From positions 1,612,001 through 1,676,000 of the forward strand of contig NZ_CP022098.1 in assembly GCF_002305875.1 (NCBI RefSeq): 64,000 nt of DNA, read 5' to 3'. Within the stretch, counting starts at the first letter, position 1, and every line of letters starts with the position of its first letter. The notes under the pieces were generated by a model. The model was not told where the DNA came from. It was given only the letters and a program-made list of their open reading frames with translations, and did no database searches. Below are positions 53,514-64,000 of this stretch, one piece after another. The DNA is from Cystobacter fuscus. Its GTDB lineage: Bacteria; Myxococcota; Myxococcia; Myxococcales; Myxococcaceae. A program made the position numbers and the translations under genes.

Positions 53514-53840
53514 TCAGCTCTTCTGGAACCCGCGGACGTACGCCACGAGGGCGTCGATCTGTTGAGGGGTGAGCTTGTCCTTGTAGCCCTTCATCTTCTT
53601 GTTGTCGTGAGAGCCCTCGGCGATGACCTCGCGGATCTGCGCGTCCGTCCTGGATTTCTGCCAGGAGGGCAGGGACAGGTCCTGAATGGCCTCCTTCTTG
53701 CCCATCTGGGTCTGCGCCTTGCCGTCCGGGCCATGGCAGGACTTGCACTTGGCCGTCCACGTCTCGGCGACGGTGTCCTCCTGGGCCTGGGCGGCGGTGG
53801 CCGCGAGGGAGAGCATCAACAGGGCGAACCGGAACTTCAT
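53514..53840 (-). CDS. Periplasmic c-type cytochrome
   Basis: 108 residues with a cleavable signal peptide (to about residue 20, AAQAQ). The heme site CKSCH is at 32-36, the probable axial methionine is in KKMKGYKDKL, and the closing helix is IDALVAYVRGF, the class I cytochrome c plan. The start is ATG 53840; the longer upstream frame has no signal character. It would carry electrons in the periplasm; the partner is not obvious from neighbours. A small secreted protein gene follows on the same strand. Confidence 0.9.
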   Translation of the reverse strand: MKFRFALLMLSLAATAAQAQEDTVAETWTAKCKSCHGPDGKAQTQMGKKEAIQDLSLPSWQKSRTDAQIREVIAEGSHDNKKMKGYKDKLTPQQIDALVAYVRGFQKS

Positions 53841-54014
53841 GTGGGACCTCCAGTCGGGCGTCAGCCCGGCGCGATGTGTTGATGTCAACTCATCGGGCCG
53901 GAGATGGCCAGGGAGAAACCCACCCTCTTCCTGGGTTTCCCCGGTGGCCGTGGAGGCGGCGTGCCGGTGGGGCGGAGGCTTCCCCGTTCCCCCGGCGCGG
54001 ACGTTCATGGAGGG

Positions 54015-57297
<3,283 letters not shown>

Positions 57298-57427
57298 GGC
57301 TCCGTGCCTATCACACCCCCGGCTTCCGCGTGGGGCGGGACGCACTCTTCGGAAAAGCGACATCCGAGGCCGCCTGGTTTCACGGCGGCTCCTGTCCCAT
57401 GAGGGGGGACGGTAGGTCGCGGCCTTC

Positions 57428-58726
57428 TCAAGGGCTGGGAGCCACCACGCCCTTGTCCTGGCGGAAGGGCTGGGCCTTGCCGTACGTCAGCGAGCGCCAC
57501 AGCCACTCGGCCGGACCGAAGCGGAAGCGGGCGAGCCACGCATGGCTGAAGGCCACCTGCACCGCGAAGACGGTCAGGGTGAGTGCGATGCTCGCCGCGG
57601 GGCCCACCCGGCCCATGAGTCCCAGGCCGAAGCCGTAGTACATCAGGAGGCCGAGCACGCTCTGGCCGAGGTAGTTCGTCAGGGCCATACGGCCCACGGG
57701 GGCGAGCACCCGCAGCCGTCGCCGCCACCCCTCGCGCTGGAAGAGGAGCACCAGGCCCGAGGCATAGAAGGCGGCGAGTCCCAGCTCGCCGAGCTGGCGC
57801 ACCGGGCGCAGGTAGTACTGGGACAGCCCCTGCGAATCCAGCAGCTTCTGGCGGAGCAGGTACTGCGCCCCGAGCGTGGCGATCGTGCCGAGCGCTCCCA
57901 CGACGAGGCTCCAGCGCAACAGCGAGCGGAAGAACGGCAGGTGCCGGGACACCTCGTGGAAGAGGCGACGCCGCCCGGCGAGGAAGCCCAGCAGGAACCG
58001 GCCGAAGAGGGCACACAGCATGGGCGGCAGCCTCCCGACGAACTCGCCGAAGAAGAACCGGGCATGGGCGCGCACCACGTCCGGGTAGGAGCCGTGCAGG
58101 AAGGTGTCCATCCGCTCGGCCCGGGTCGCGGCTGCCTGTTCCTTCAGCACCCGGGCCGCCTCCGTCCCCGCCGCGGGTTCCGGCCCGGACAGCCACTGCA
58201 TGCCGGCGGCCACGCCCATGGGGAGTACGAGGATGAGCAGGGTGGCCCAGACGAGCAGCTCCTTGTCCGAGCGTCCTCGGAACAGCAGCAGCAGCAGGCC
58301 CACGGGCGCGTAGGTGGTGAGGATGTCGCCGTACCAGACCCCCAGCAGGTGCACGGCGCCGATGAGGAACAGCACACACAGCCGCCGCGTGTAGAGCGGG
58401 ACGATGGAGGCTCCGCGCGCCTCGGCCCGGAGCAACTGCACGGAGAAGCCCAGTCCGAACAGGAACGAGAACAGGGTCATGAACCGGCCGTTGACCAGGG
58501 CCGCGACGCCGTGGATGGCGAGCGCGTCCCACCAGGGCCCCGTGTCCTGGGCGGCCTGGAGCTGTTCTCGCGACACGAAGGCGCGGCCGCTGAACCACCC
58601 GAAGACGTTGGACACGAAGACGCCACCCAGCGCGAAGCCGCGCAGCACGTCCAGCAGGACGAGCCGCTCGTTGGTGTCGATGGGCCGGGCCTCGTCCGCG
58701 AGGGCGGGGGAGGGGGGTGGGTTCAT
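57428..58726 (-). CDS. DUF418 membrane protein (YeiB-like)
   Basis: 432 residues, about ten transmembrane helices. N-terminal LLDVLRGFALGGVFVSN and FSFLFGLGF, then the C-terminal DUF418 signature GRMALTNYLGQSVLG and the closing WLARFRFGPAEWLWRSLTYG. YeiB-like proteins are related to membrane acyltransferases; their substrate is unknown. The gene is separate from the operon downstream (130 bp gap) and divergent from the nucleotidyltransferase-like gene about 90 bp away. Confidence 0.92.
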   Translation of the reverse strand: MNPPPSPALADEARPIDTNERLVLLDVLRGFALGGVFVSNVFGWFSGRAFVSREQLQAAQDTGPWWDALAIHGVAALVNGRFMTLFSFLFGLGFSVQLLRAEARGASIVPLYTRRLCVLFLIGAVHLLGVWYGDILTTYAPVGLLLLLFRGRSDKELLVWATLLILVLPMGVAAGMQWLSGPEPAAGTEAARVLKEQAAATRAERMDTFLHGSYPDVVRAHARFFFGEFVGRLPPMLCALFGRFLLGFLAGRRRLFHEVSRHLPFFRSLLRWSLVVGALGTIATLGAQYLLRQKLLDSQGLSQYYLRPVRQLGELGLAAFYASGLVLLFQREGWRRRLRVLAPVGRMALTNYLGQSVLGLLMYYGFGLGLMGRVGPAASIALTLTVFAVQVAFSHAWLARFRFGPAEWLWRSLTYGKAQPFRQDKGVVAPSP

Positions 58727-58814
58727 GACCCCCTGGTTTCTATACCGTTCGGAGAATGGCGGGGCCGTGGTCTTCCGATTGCGTCCCGGGCGCGGGAGTC
58801 GCTAAAGCGCTCCC

Positions 58815-59786
58815 ATGGCCATCAGTCTCCTCGACACCTTCCGCGTCCTCTCCTCGTTCGACCCGCCTCGGGGCTCGCTGCGCGGGGCGCCCTGGGAGCA
58901 ATACGTCGACTGGGCCATCGCCCAGGGACTGGCGCCGCTGGCGTCCTACAACCTCGAGTACCGCCTGCCCGGCTCGGGGGCTCCCGAGTGGGCGAGGGAT
59001 CGGCTGCTGAGCATCTATTCGGGCTCGGTCAACGACAACGTCATGAAGCTCGTCAACTTCAAGCAGTGCGTGGACGAGCTCGAGGGCCGCCAGCTCCTGT
59101 TGATCGGCGCCGCGTCCTTCGCCGACGCGCTCTACCCCCACGTGGGCTTCCGCCCCGTGCTGGAGATCCAGGTGCTGCTGCGGCGCATGGACGTGGAGGG
59201 CTTCACCGGCTACCTCGCCCAGCACGAGTTCCGCCCCGAGCCCGACGAGCCGCTCCACGGCGCCCAGAAGGTGCTGTCGGATACCCGCACCCCCATCTTC
59301 CTCTACGCCGACGTGCTCGGCTCCCAGCGCCAGGCCGAGCTGCGGGGCGTCTTCGAGCGCGCCAGGCCCCTGAAGATGTACGGCCCGTCGTTGTTCCGTC
59401 CGGACCTGGAGGACGCGCTGCTGCTGGTGTGTCTGGAGCATGCGCGCGAGGGCTACCAGGTGCCCTGGTTGTCCTTCGTGGACCTGCGCGAGCTGGTGCT
59501 GGGGGCGCCGTCGATGGGCGGCGTCTACTCGCGTCCCCTGGACGTGGCGGCGCTGCTGGAGCGGGCCCGCGCGTGGCGGCTGGAGCGGGCCCTCTACACC
59601 TCGCTGTCCATCGTCTCGCGGCTCTTCCCCGAGACGGCCGCCCTCGTCGCGCCCGCTCTCCCACCCCTGCGCCGGGCGACCCGGGAGCTGCTCGATCGGC
59701 TCGTCGTCCTTCCCTCCAGTGAACCCGGAAAGATGAGCCATGCGCGGGGGTCGGATCGCCTGCGCCGGCTGCTGACCGGCCAGTGA
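58815..59786 (+). CDS. Nucleotidyltransferase-like protein (NTP_transf_5-type), active site altered
   Basis: 323 residues. The plan of the 'uncharacterised nucleotidyltransferase' family is visible: RQLLLIGAASFADALYP at about 94-110, then FRPVLEIQVLLRRMD where family members usually have a DIDLL catalytic pair. Here the two aspartates are replaced (E and Q), so activity is doubtful. The C-terminal half is helical with DALLLVCLEHAREG and FVDLRELVLG. Such genes occur in polysaccharide clusters; UDP-glucose dehydrogenase follows 73 bp downstream on the same strand. Family call is moderate. Confidence 0.6.
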   Translation: MAISLLDTFRVLSSFDPPRGSLRGAPWEQYVDWAIAQGLAPLASYNLEYRLPGSGAPEWARDRLLSIYSGSVNDNVMKLVNFKQCVDELEGRQLLLIGAASFADALYPHVGFRPVLEIQVLLRRMDVEGFTGYLAQHEFRPEPDEPLHGAQKVLSDTRTPIFLYADVLGSQRQAELRGVFERARPLKMYGPSLFRPDLEDALLLVCLEHAREGYQVPWLSFVDLRELVLGAPSMGGVYSRPLDVAALLERARAWRLERALYTSLSIVSRLFPETAALVAPALPPLRRATRELLDRLVVLPSSEPGKMSHARGSDRLRRLLTGQ

Positions 59787-59859
59787 GGGCGCTCCCCCTT
59801 CCCTCGGAGCGTCGGTCGGCGTAAGAGCGGGAGCACACCTTCCGCCCACAAGGACGCTC

Positions 59860-61158
59860 ATGCACATCTCCATCATTGGCTCAGGTTACGTGGGACTCGT
59901 CGCGGGGACGTGCTTCGCCGACTCGGGCAACGACGTCATCTGCGTGGACATCAACGCGGAGAAGATCGCCCAGCTCCAGCGGGGCGAGGTTCCCATCTAC
60001 GAGCCGGGCCTGGAGGAGCTCATCCGCAAGAACACGCGGGAGCGGCGCCTGTCCTTCACCACGGAGCTGGCCACGGCGGTGGCGCGCTCGCAGGTGGTGT
60101 TCATCGCCGTGGGCACGCCCGAGGGCGAGAGCGGCGAGGCGGACCTCCAGTACGTCCTGTCCGCGGCGGAGCAGATCGGCCGGGCCATCCAGCAGTACAC
60201 GGTGGTGGTGGACAAGAGCACCGTGCCGGTGGGCACCGCGGACAAGGTGCGCGAGACCATCGCCCGGGTGACCCAGGTGGAGTTCGACGTCGTCTCCAAC
60301 CCCGAGTTCCTCAAGGAGGGCGCCGCGCTGGACGACTTCCTCAAGCCGGACCGGGTCGTCATCGGCACCGAGTCCGAGCGGGCGCGCAAGGTGATGGGCC
60401 AGCTCTACGCGCCGTTCGTGCGCACGGAAAACCCCATCCTCTACATGGACACGCACTCGGCGGAGCTCACCAAGTACGCCGCCAACGCCATGCTCGCCAC
60501 GCGCATCTCCTTCATGAACGACATGGCCGCGCTCTGCGAGAAGGTGGGCGCGGACGTGGACTTCGTGCGCAAGGGCATGGGCGCCGACAAGCGCATCGGC
60601 TACCCGTTCCTCTTCCCCGGCGTGGGCTACGGCGGCAGCTGCTTTCCCAAGGACGTGAAGGCGCTGGTGGCCAAGGGGCGCGAGCTGGGGCTGGAGCTGG
60701 ATCTGCTCCGCGCGGTGGAGCGCACCAACGAGCGGCAGAAGCGCACGCTCGTGCAGAAGGCGCTCAAGCACTTCGGCTCGCTCGACGGGCGCTCCTTCGC
60801 GGTGTGGGGCCTGGCCTTCAAGCCCAAGACGGATGACATGCGCGAGGCGCCCTCCATCGAGGTCATCGAGGGGCTGCTCGCCAAGGGCGCCAGGGTGGCG
60901 GCGCATGATCCGGTGGCCGAGCGCACCGCGCGCCGCGTCTTCGGCGAGCGCATCCGCTACACCCAACTGCCCTACGAGGCCCTGGAGGGCGTGGACGCGC
61001 TCTTCGTCGTCACCGAGTGGAACGAGTTCCGCCACCCGGACTTCGAGCGCATGAAGAAGCTGATGAAGACGCCCGTCATCCTCGACGGACGCAACATCTA
61101 TGATCCGGAGCGCATGCGCGAGCTGGGCTTCACGTACATGGGCCTCGGCCGCCGGTAG
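59860..61158 (+). CDS. ugd: UDP-glucose 6-dehydrogenase
   Basis: 432 residues. The NAD motif GSGYVG is at residues 7-12, GTPEGESGEAD follows the second strand, KSTVPVGTADKVR and SNPEFLKEGAALDDF are present, and the catalytic cysteine is C261 in GYGGSCFPKD. The C-terminal domain includes WGLAFKPKTDDMREAPS. It oxidises UDP-glucose to UDP-glucuronate for capsule or exopolysaccharide. The start is ATG 59860 with AAGGAC upstream. It is followed by a two-tier hairpin, probably the terminator. Confidence 0.97.
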   Translation: MHISIIGSGYVGLVAGTCFADSGNDVICVDINAEKIAQLQRGEVPIYEPGLEELIRKNTRERRLSFTTELATAVARSQVVFIAVGTPEGESGEADLQYVLSAAEQIGRAIQQYTVVVDKSTVPVGTADKVRETIARVTQVEFDVVSNPEFLKEGAALDDFLKPDRVVIGTESERARKVMGQLYAPFVRTENPILYMDTHSAELTKYAANAMLATRISFMNDMAALCEKVGADVDFVRKGMGADKRIGYPFLFPGVGYGGSCFPKDVKALVAKGRELGLELDLLRAVERTNERQKRTLVQKALKHFGSLDGRSFAVWGLAFKPKTDDMREAPSIEVIEGLLAKGARVAAHDPVAERTARRVFGERIRYTQLPYEALEGVDALFVVTEWNEFRHPDFERMKKLMKTPVILDGRNIYDPERMRELGFTYMGLGRR

Positions 61159-61162
61159 CCGT

Positions 61163-61226
61163 CACTCGAGCGGCCAGTCGGGGAAGGCGAGTTCCACGGC
61201 GCCTCCCCGAGTACGTCCTTCGAGTG
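61163..61226. terminator. Two-tier hairpin between ugd and the convergent lipoprotein gene
   Basis: Outer arms CACTCGA/TCGAGTG enclose an inner stem TCGGGGAAGGC/GCCTCCCCGA with one bulged A and a 12-nt loop. Located between two convergent genes, it probably terminates both. Confidence 0.5.
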
Positions 61227-61245
61227 GCCTGGTCATTCCCCCAGA

Positions 61246-61539
61246 CTAGCGGGACAGCCCACAGGCCAGCTTGCCTTCGTCGGTCTGGAGGATGTCGCAG
61301 CTGGCGCGATTGTCCGCCTGGATGGTGCACGTCTCCAGCCGCTGCTCGCAGGCCATGAGGTCCGCGTCGGTCGGCTCGACGTTGCGCTCGCGATTGGCCA
61401 CCTCGAGGACGCAGTCGGCGCGCTGATACTCATCGAGGCAGTCGCAGTAGAGCTCCGACAGCTGCCGGCACGGATTCTTGCAACCGGCGAGGGCGAGCAG
61501 GGCGGAGAAGCCCAGGCAGAGGACGGCGGATCGGCGCAT
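61246..61539 (-). CDS. Cysteine-rich small lipoprotein
   Basis: 97 residues. Lipobox ALAGC gives lipidated cysteine 20, followed by eight further cysteines in a 75-residue acidic domain (NPCRQLSELYCDC, ADCVLEVANRER, ACEQRLETC, ASCDIL), suggesting four disulfides. No family is recognised. It lies between ugd and astB on the minus strand with its own gaps (about 75 bp on the astB side). Function unknown. Confidence 0.75.
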   Translation of the reverse strand: MRRSAVLCLGFSALLALAGCKNPCRQLSELYCDCLDEYQRADCVLEVANRERNVEPTDADLMACEQRLETCTIQADNRASCDILQTDEGKLACGLSR

Positions 61540-61614
61540 GAGGGGGCCGAAGATGCCAGATGGGGCCCCGGATGCAAGCGGAGGCCACCTGGGCGCGGGG
61601 GGAGCGTGCGAGGG

Positions 61615-62940
61615 CTACTTCTGGAAGTCGTAGACGGGGCCCAGGTGCAACAGCCGCGTCAGTTCGTCGAGCGCCGTCATCGTCTCGCGCGCGAGCCGGG
61701 GATCCCTCAAGTCCTCCGCGCGCAGCTCCTCGCGGTAGTGCCGCGTCACCCAGTCGGCGAGCGAGGCGTGCAGCTCCGGCGTGTAGAAGACGTGGGCCTT
61801 CACCGCGGCGCGCTCGGCGTCGGTGAGCCACACGCGCTGGCGCAGGCACGCCGGACCACCTCCGTTGTTCATCGACTGGCGCACGTCCAGGTAGTGCACC
61901 GCCTTCACCGGGTTGTTTCCGGCCACCACGCGCTCGAGGAAGCGCCGCGTGGTGGGCGTGTCCCGGCTTTCCTCCGGGGCCACGATGGCGAGCGAGCCGT
62001 CCGGCAGCGCGAGCACCTGGGAGTTGAACGGGTAGGCCTTCACCGCGTCGCGCACGGGCAGCTCGTCCTCGGTGGCGAGCGCGTACGTGAAGCCCTCGCC
62101 GAGCCGTTCGCCCAGCGTGCGCAACAGCCCCGGCGCGTCCACGAAGGCCAGCTCGTGCAGCATGAGGAAGCCCCCACTGCCCACCGCCAGCACGTCCGTG
62201 TGGAAGGCGCCCGCGTCGATGCCCTCGGGGGCTTGCTGGGGCAGGAGCACCTGGGCGGGAGCGAGCTGGTTCAACCGCGCCAGTGCCTCGCTGGCCTCCA
62301 GCGTCTGCCGGGCGGGAAAGCGGGTGGGGTGGCGCACGTCGCCGCGCCACGCGCTGCGGCCCCACGCGAGCAGGTGCACGGCGCGATGGCCGGGCGTGAC
62401 GAGCCGGGTGTGGTTGGCCGCGCCCTCGTCCGCGAAGTGCCCGCCTCCGGGCAGCGGCGCGTGGATGGCGAAGTGGCGCTCGTCCGCGAAGATGGCACGC
62501 AGCACCGCGTGCGTCGTCTCCGCCTCCAGGGCCCGGTGGAACATCTGCTGGAGGTTGGCCACCGTCAGGTGCATGCGCCCGTCCGCGGTGTCCTCGCTCG
62601 GCGCCCCCGTGGCCGCGTTCGCCGTCCACATGGCGGCGCTGCTGGAGGTGAGCCGCAACAGGTGCTCCGCCTCGCGGGCCGCCCGGGTGATGAGCTCCTC
62701 GTCCGTGCCGGTGAAGCCCAGCGCGCGCAGCGTCTTGAGCGAGGGCCGGGGATGGGGGGGCAACACCGCCTGGCCGACACCCAGGCCCGCGACGAAGCGC
62801 ATCTTCTCCAACCCCTGCAGCGCCGCCGTGCGGGGATGGCTCACCGTGCCGCCATGCTGGGCCGAGGCGAGGTTGCCGGGCGAGAGACCGCCGTAATTGT
62901 GCGTGGGACCGACGAGGCCGTCGAAGTTGTATTCGCGCAT
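61615..62940 (-). CDS. astB: N-succinylarginine dihydrolase
   Basis: 441 residues, close to the enterobacterial length of 447. It starts REYNFDGLVGPTHNYGGLSPGN as expected, has TSSSAAMWTANAAT, HTRLVTP and HFADEGAANH, and the nucleophile C365 in NNGGGPACLRQR, the same position as in E. coli AstB. It cleaves two ammonia from N2-succinylarginine in the AST arginine-degradation pathway; other ast genes are not adjacent. ATG 62940 is fixed by homology. The acyltransferase gene starts only 5 bp away in the opposite direction. Confidence 0.95.
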   Translation of the reverse strand: MREYNFDGLVGPTHNYGGLSPGNLASAQHGGTVSHPRTAALQGLEKMRFVAGLGVGQAVLPPHPRPSLKTLRALGFTGTDEELITRAAREAEHLLRLTSSSAAMWTANAATGAPSEDTADGRMHLTVANLQQMFHRALEAETTHAVLRAIFADERHFAIHAPLPGGGHFADEGAANHTRLVTPGHRAVHLLAWGRSAWRGDVRHPTRFPARQTLEASEALARLNQLAPAQVLLPQQAPEGIDAGAFHTDVLAVGSGGFLMLHELAFVDAPGLLRTLGERLGEGFTYALATEDELPVRDAVKAYPFNSQVLALPDGSLAIVAPEESRDTPTTRRFLERVVAGNNPVKAVHYLDVRQSMNNGGGPACLRQRVWLTDAERAAVKAHVFYTPELHASLADWVTRHYREELRAEDLRDPRLARETMTALDELTRLLHLGPVYDFQK

Positions 62941-62945
62941 GAGGT

Positions 62946-63872
62946 ATGGACACGCTCGTGGAGCGTCCTCCCCTAACAAAGCGCCTCAAGCGCTTCCTCC
63001 GCTACCTCCTCGTGCGCGCCGCCCTCGCCCTGGTGGGGGCCCTGCCGCTCGGTTTCGCCCGGTGGCTCGGCGCGGGCTTCGGCCGCCTCGCCTTCGCCAT
63101 GGCCGGGGGGGAGCGGCGCAAGGCCTTGAAGTCCCTCGCCCGCGCCTTCCCGGAGAAGCCCGACGCGGAGCGTCATGCGCTCGCCCGCGCCTCCTTCCGG
63201 CACCTGGGCATGGCCGCCTTCGAGGTGGGGGCCACTTCGTCCATGGATAGACAGTTGGAGCGGCTGGTGCGCTGGGGGGACGCGGACCGGCGCGTGCTCG
63301 ACGCGGCGCTCGCCCGGGGCAAGGGAGTCGTCTTCGTCTCGGGGCACGTGGGCAACTGGGAGCTTCTGGCGCGGCGGGTGTCGCGCGCGGGCTACCCGAG
63401 CCAGAGCATCGCCAAGGAGACGACGGACCCGCGCCTCACCGCGCTCGTCGGACGCTTCCGGGAGCTGGGCGGGGTGCGCAGCATCTGGCGCGGCCAGGAA
63501 GGCGCGGCGCGCGCCATGCTGCGCGCGCTCAAGGCGGGGGAGATTCTCGGGCTGCTCATCGACCAGGACACGCGGGTGCAGTCGCTCTTCGTGCCCTTCT
63601 TCGGGGAGCTGGCGGCCACGCCCCGGGCGGCGGCGGACCTGGCGCTGCGCACGGGCGCGGCGGTGGTGGTGGGTTTCTGCCAGCGCGAGGGCGAGGGCTA
63701 CCGCTTGTGGATGGAGGAGGTGGCGTGGCGGGCGGGGACGGACCGCGAGGCGGACGCCCTGGCGCTCACCGCGGCGCTCTCCGAGCGCATCGAGGCCGCC
63801 ATCCGCCGTGCTCCCGAGCAATGGGTGTGGATGCACCAGCGCTGGAAGACCCGGCCTCCCCCGGCCTCCTGA
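62946..63872 (+). CDS. Lipid A-type lauroyl/myristoyl acyltransferase (LpxL/HtrB family)
   Basis: 308 residues. An N-terminal membrane helix (about 18-38, ALALVGALPLGFARWLG), then the acyltransferase motifs SGHVGNWELLAR (catalytic histidine), LLIDQDTRVQSLFVPFFG and the closing WVWMHQRWKTRP, as in LpxL/LpxM. It would add a secondary acyl chain to lipid A precursors in the inner membrane. ATG 62946 lacks a proper ribosome site (GAGG ends two bases before it); GTG 62958 is another option. The divergent astB starts 5 bp away, so its promoter must lie within astB coding sequence. Confidence 0.88.
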   Translation: MDTLVERPPLTKRLKRFLRYLLVRAALALVGALPLGFARWLGAGFGRLAFAMAGGERRKALKSLARAFPEKPDAERHALARASFRHLGMAAFEVGATSSMDRQLERLVRWGDADRRVLDAALARGKGVVFVSGHVGNWELLARRVSRAGYPSQSIAKETTDPRLTALVGRFRELGGVRSIWRGQEGAARAMLRALKAGEILGLLIDQDTRVQSLFVPFFGELAATPRAAADLALRTGAAVVVGFCQREGEGYRLWMEEVAWRAGTDREADALALTAALSERIEAAIRRAPEQWVWMHQRWKTRPPPAS

Positions 63873-63873
63873 C

Positions 63874-64000
63874 TCACGCGCGCGCGAGCACCACCAGCGC
63901 CAGCGCGATGGTCGCGGGCACCGTCTGCACGAAGAGGATGCGCCGGCTCACCGTGGCCGCTCCGTACAGGCCCGCGATCATCACGCACGCCAGGAAGAAG
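63874..64000 (-). CDS. Membrane protein, C-terminal fragment (partial)
   Basis: Only the last 41 codons are inside the window. They read FFLACVMIAGLYGAATVSRR followed by a second hydrophobic span ending in LVVLARA and TGA, that is, two transmembrane helices. The gene continues beyond the right edge. The family cannot be told from this piece. It converges on the acyltransferase gene, overlapping nothing. Confidence 0.6.
   Translation of the reverse strand, partial: FFLACVMIAGLYGAATVSRRILFVQTVPATIALALVVLARA

Overview
The window is a high-GC, densely packed chromosomal segment from a myxobacterium, most likely of the Cystobacter/Archangium group. The evidence is an orphan immunity protein of the Myxococcus double-CXXCG (SitI6-type) family, many lipoproteins and secreted proteins, paired receiver/kinase signalling genes, and a strong G/C third-codon bias that produces long mirror-image open frames. 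No rRNA, tRNA or CRISPR array was seen.

Layout. 1-4.3 kb (minus): a six-gene glycerol-type ABC importer, glpSTPQUV, with the binding protein cut by the window edge. 4.5-6.6 kb: a secreted subtilisin-like lipoprotein. 6.7-11.2 kb: a light-sensing operon with heme oxygenase, bacteriophytochrome kinase, a one-domain receiver and a receiver-kinase, the last three joined by 4-nt overlaps. 11.9-21.3 kb: a five-gene exported system with two proteins carrying CXXCH heme sites, a Tat-exported DUF1501 protein and a large FG-GAP lipoprotein. 21.3-28.3 kb: CBS protein, ferritin-like protein, ArgE-like deacetylase, REC-REC-GGDEF cyclase, OmpA-like lipoprotein, one copy (A) of a repeated small family, and an AlkC-like DNA glycosylase. 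28.4-41.2 kb: small regulator/enzyme cassettes (TetR-MFS, SDR/TetR, P450, a two-component pair, esterase, GST, alpha/beta hydrolase, ankyrin-SUKH protein, DoxX-like protein, TetR/tautomerase). Three of the regulator loci show clear palindromic operators.

41.2-49.5 kb is the most accessory stretch. It holds a decayed rhamnogalacturonan lyase gene, a SnoaL-like protein, a methyltransferase, two more copies (B and C) of the repeated family, an orphan sitI6-like gene, and a two-gene module of lower GC: an AAA ATPase ending in an AbrB/VapB-like domain, overlapped by a PIN-domain nuclease. Short coding tails lie directly in front of the small genes, ending in ATGA-type junctions. They look like scars of deleted toxin genes, so this locus reads as an immunity archive beside a candidate defence or toxin-antitoxin system.

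49.6-64 kb returns to core content: mfd, a small secreted protein, cytochrome c, and an overlapping operon of a glycosyltransferase-methyltransferase fusion, a PII protein and a polytopic membrane protein. DUF418, a nucleotidyltransferase-like protein, UDP-glucose dehydrogenase, astB, a lipid A-type acyltransferase and a truncated membrane gene follow.
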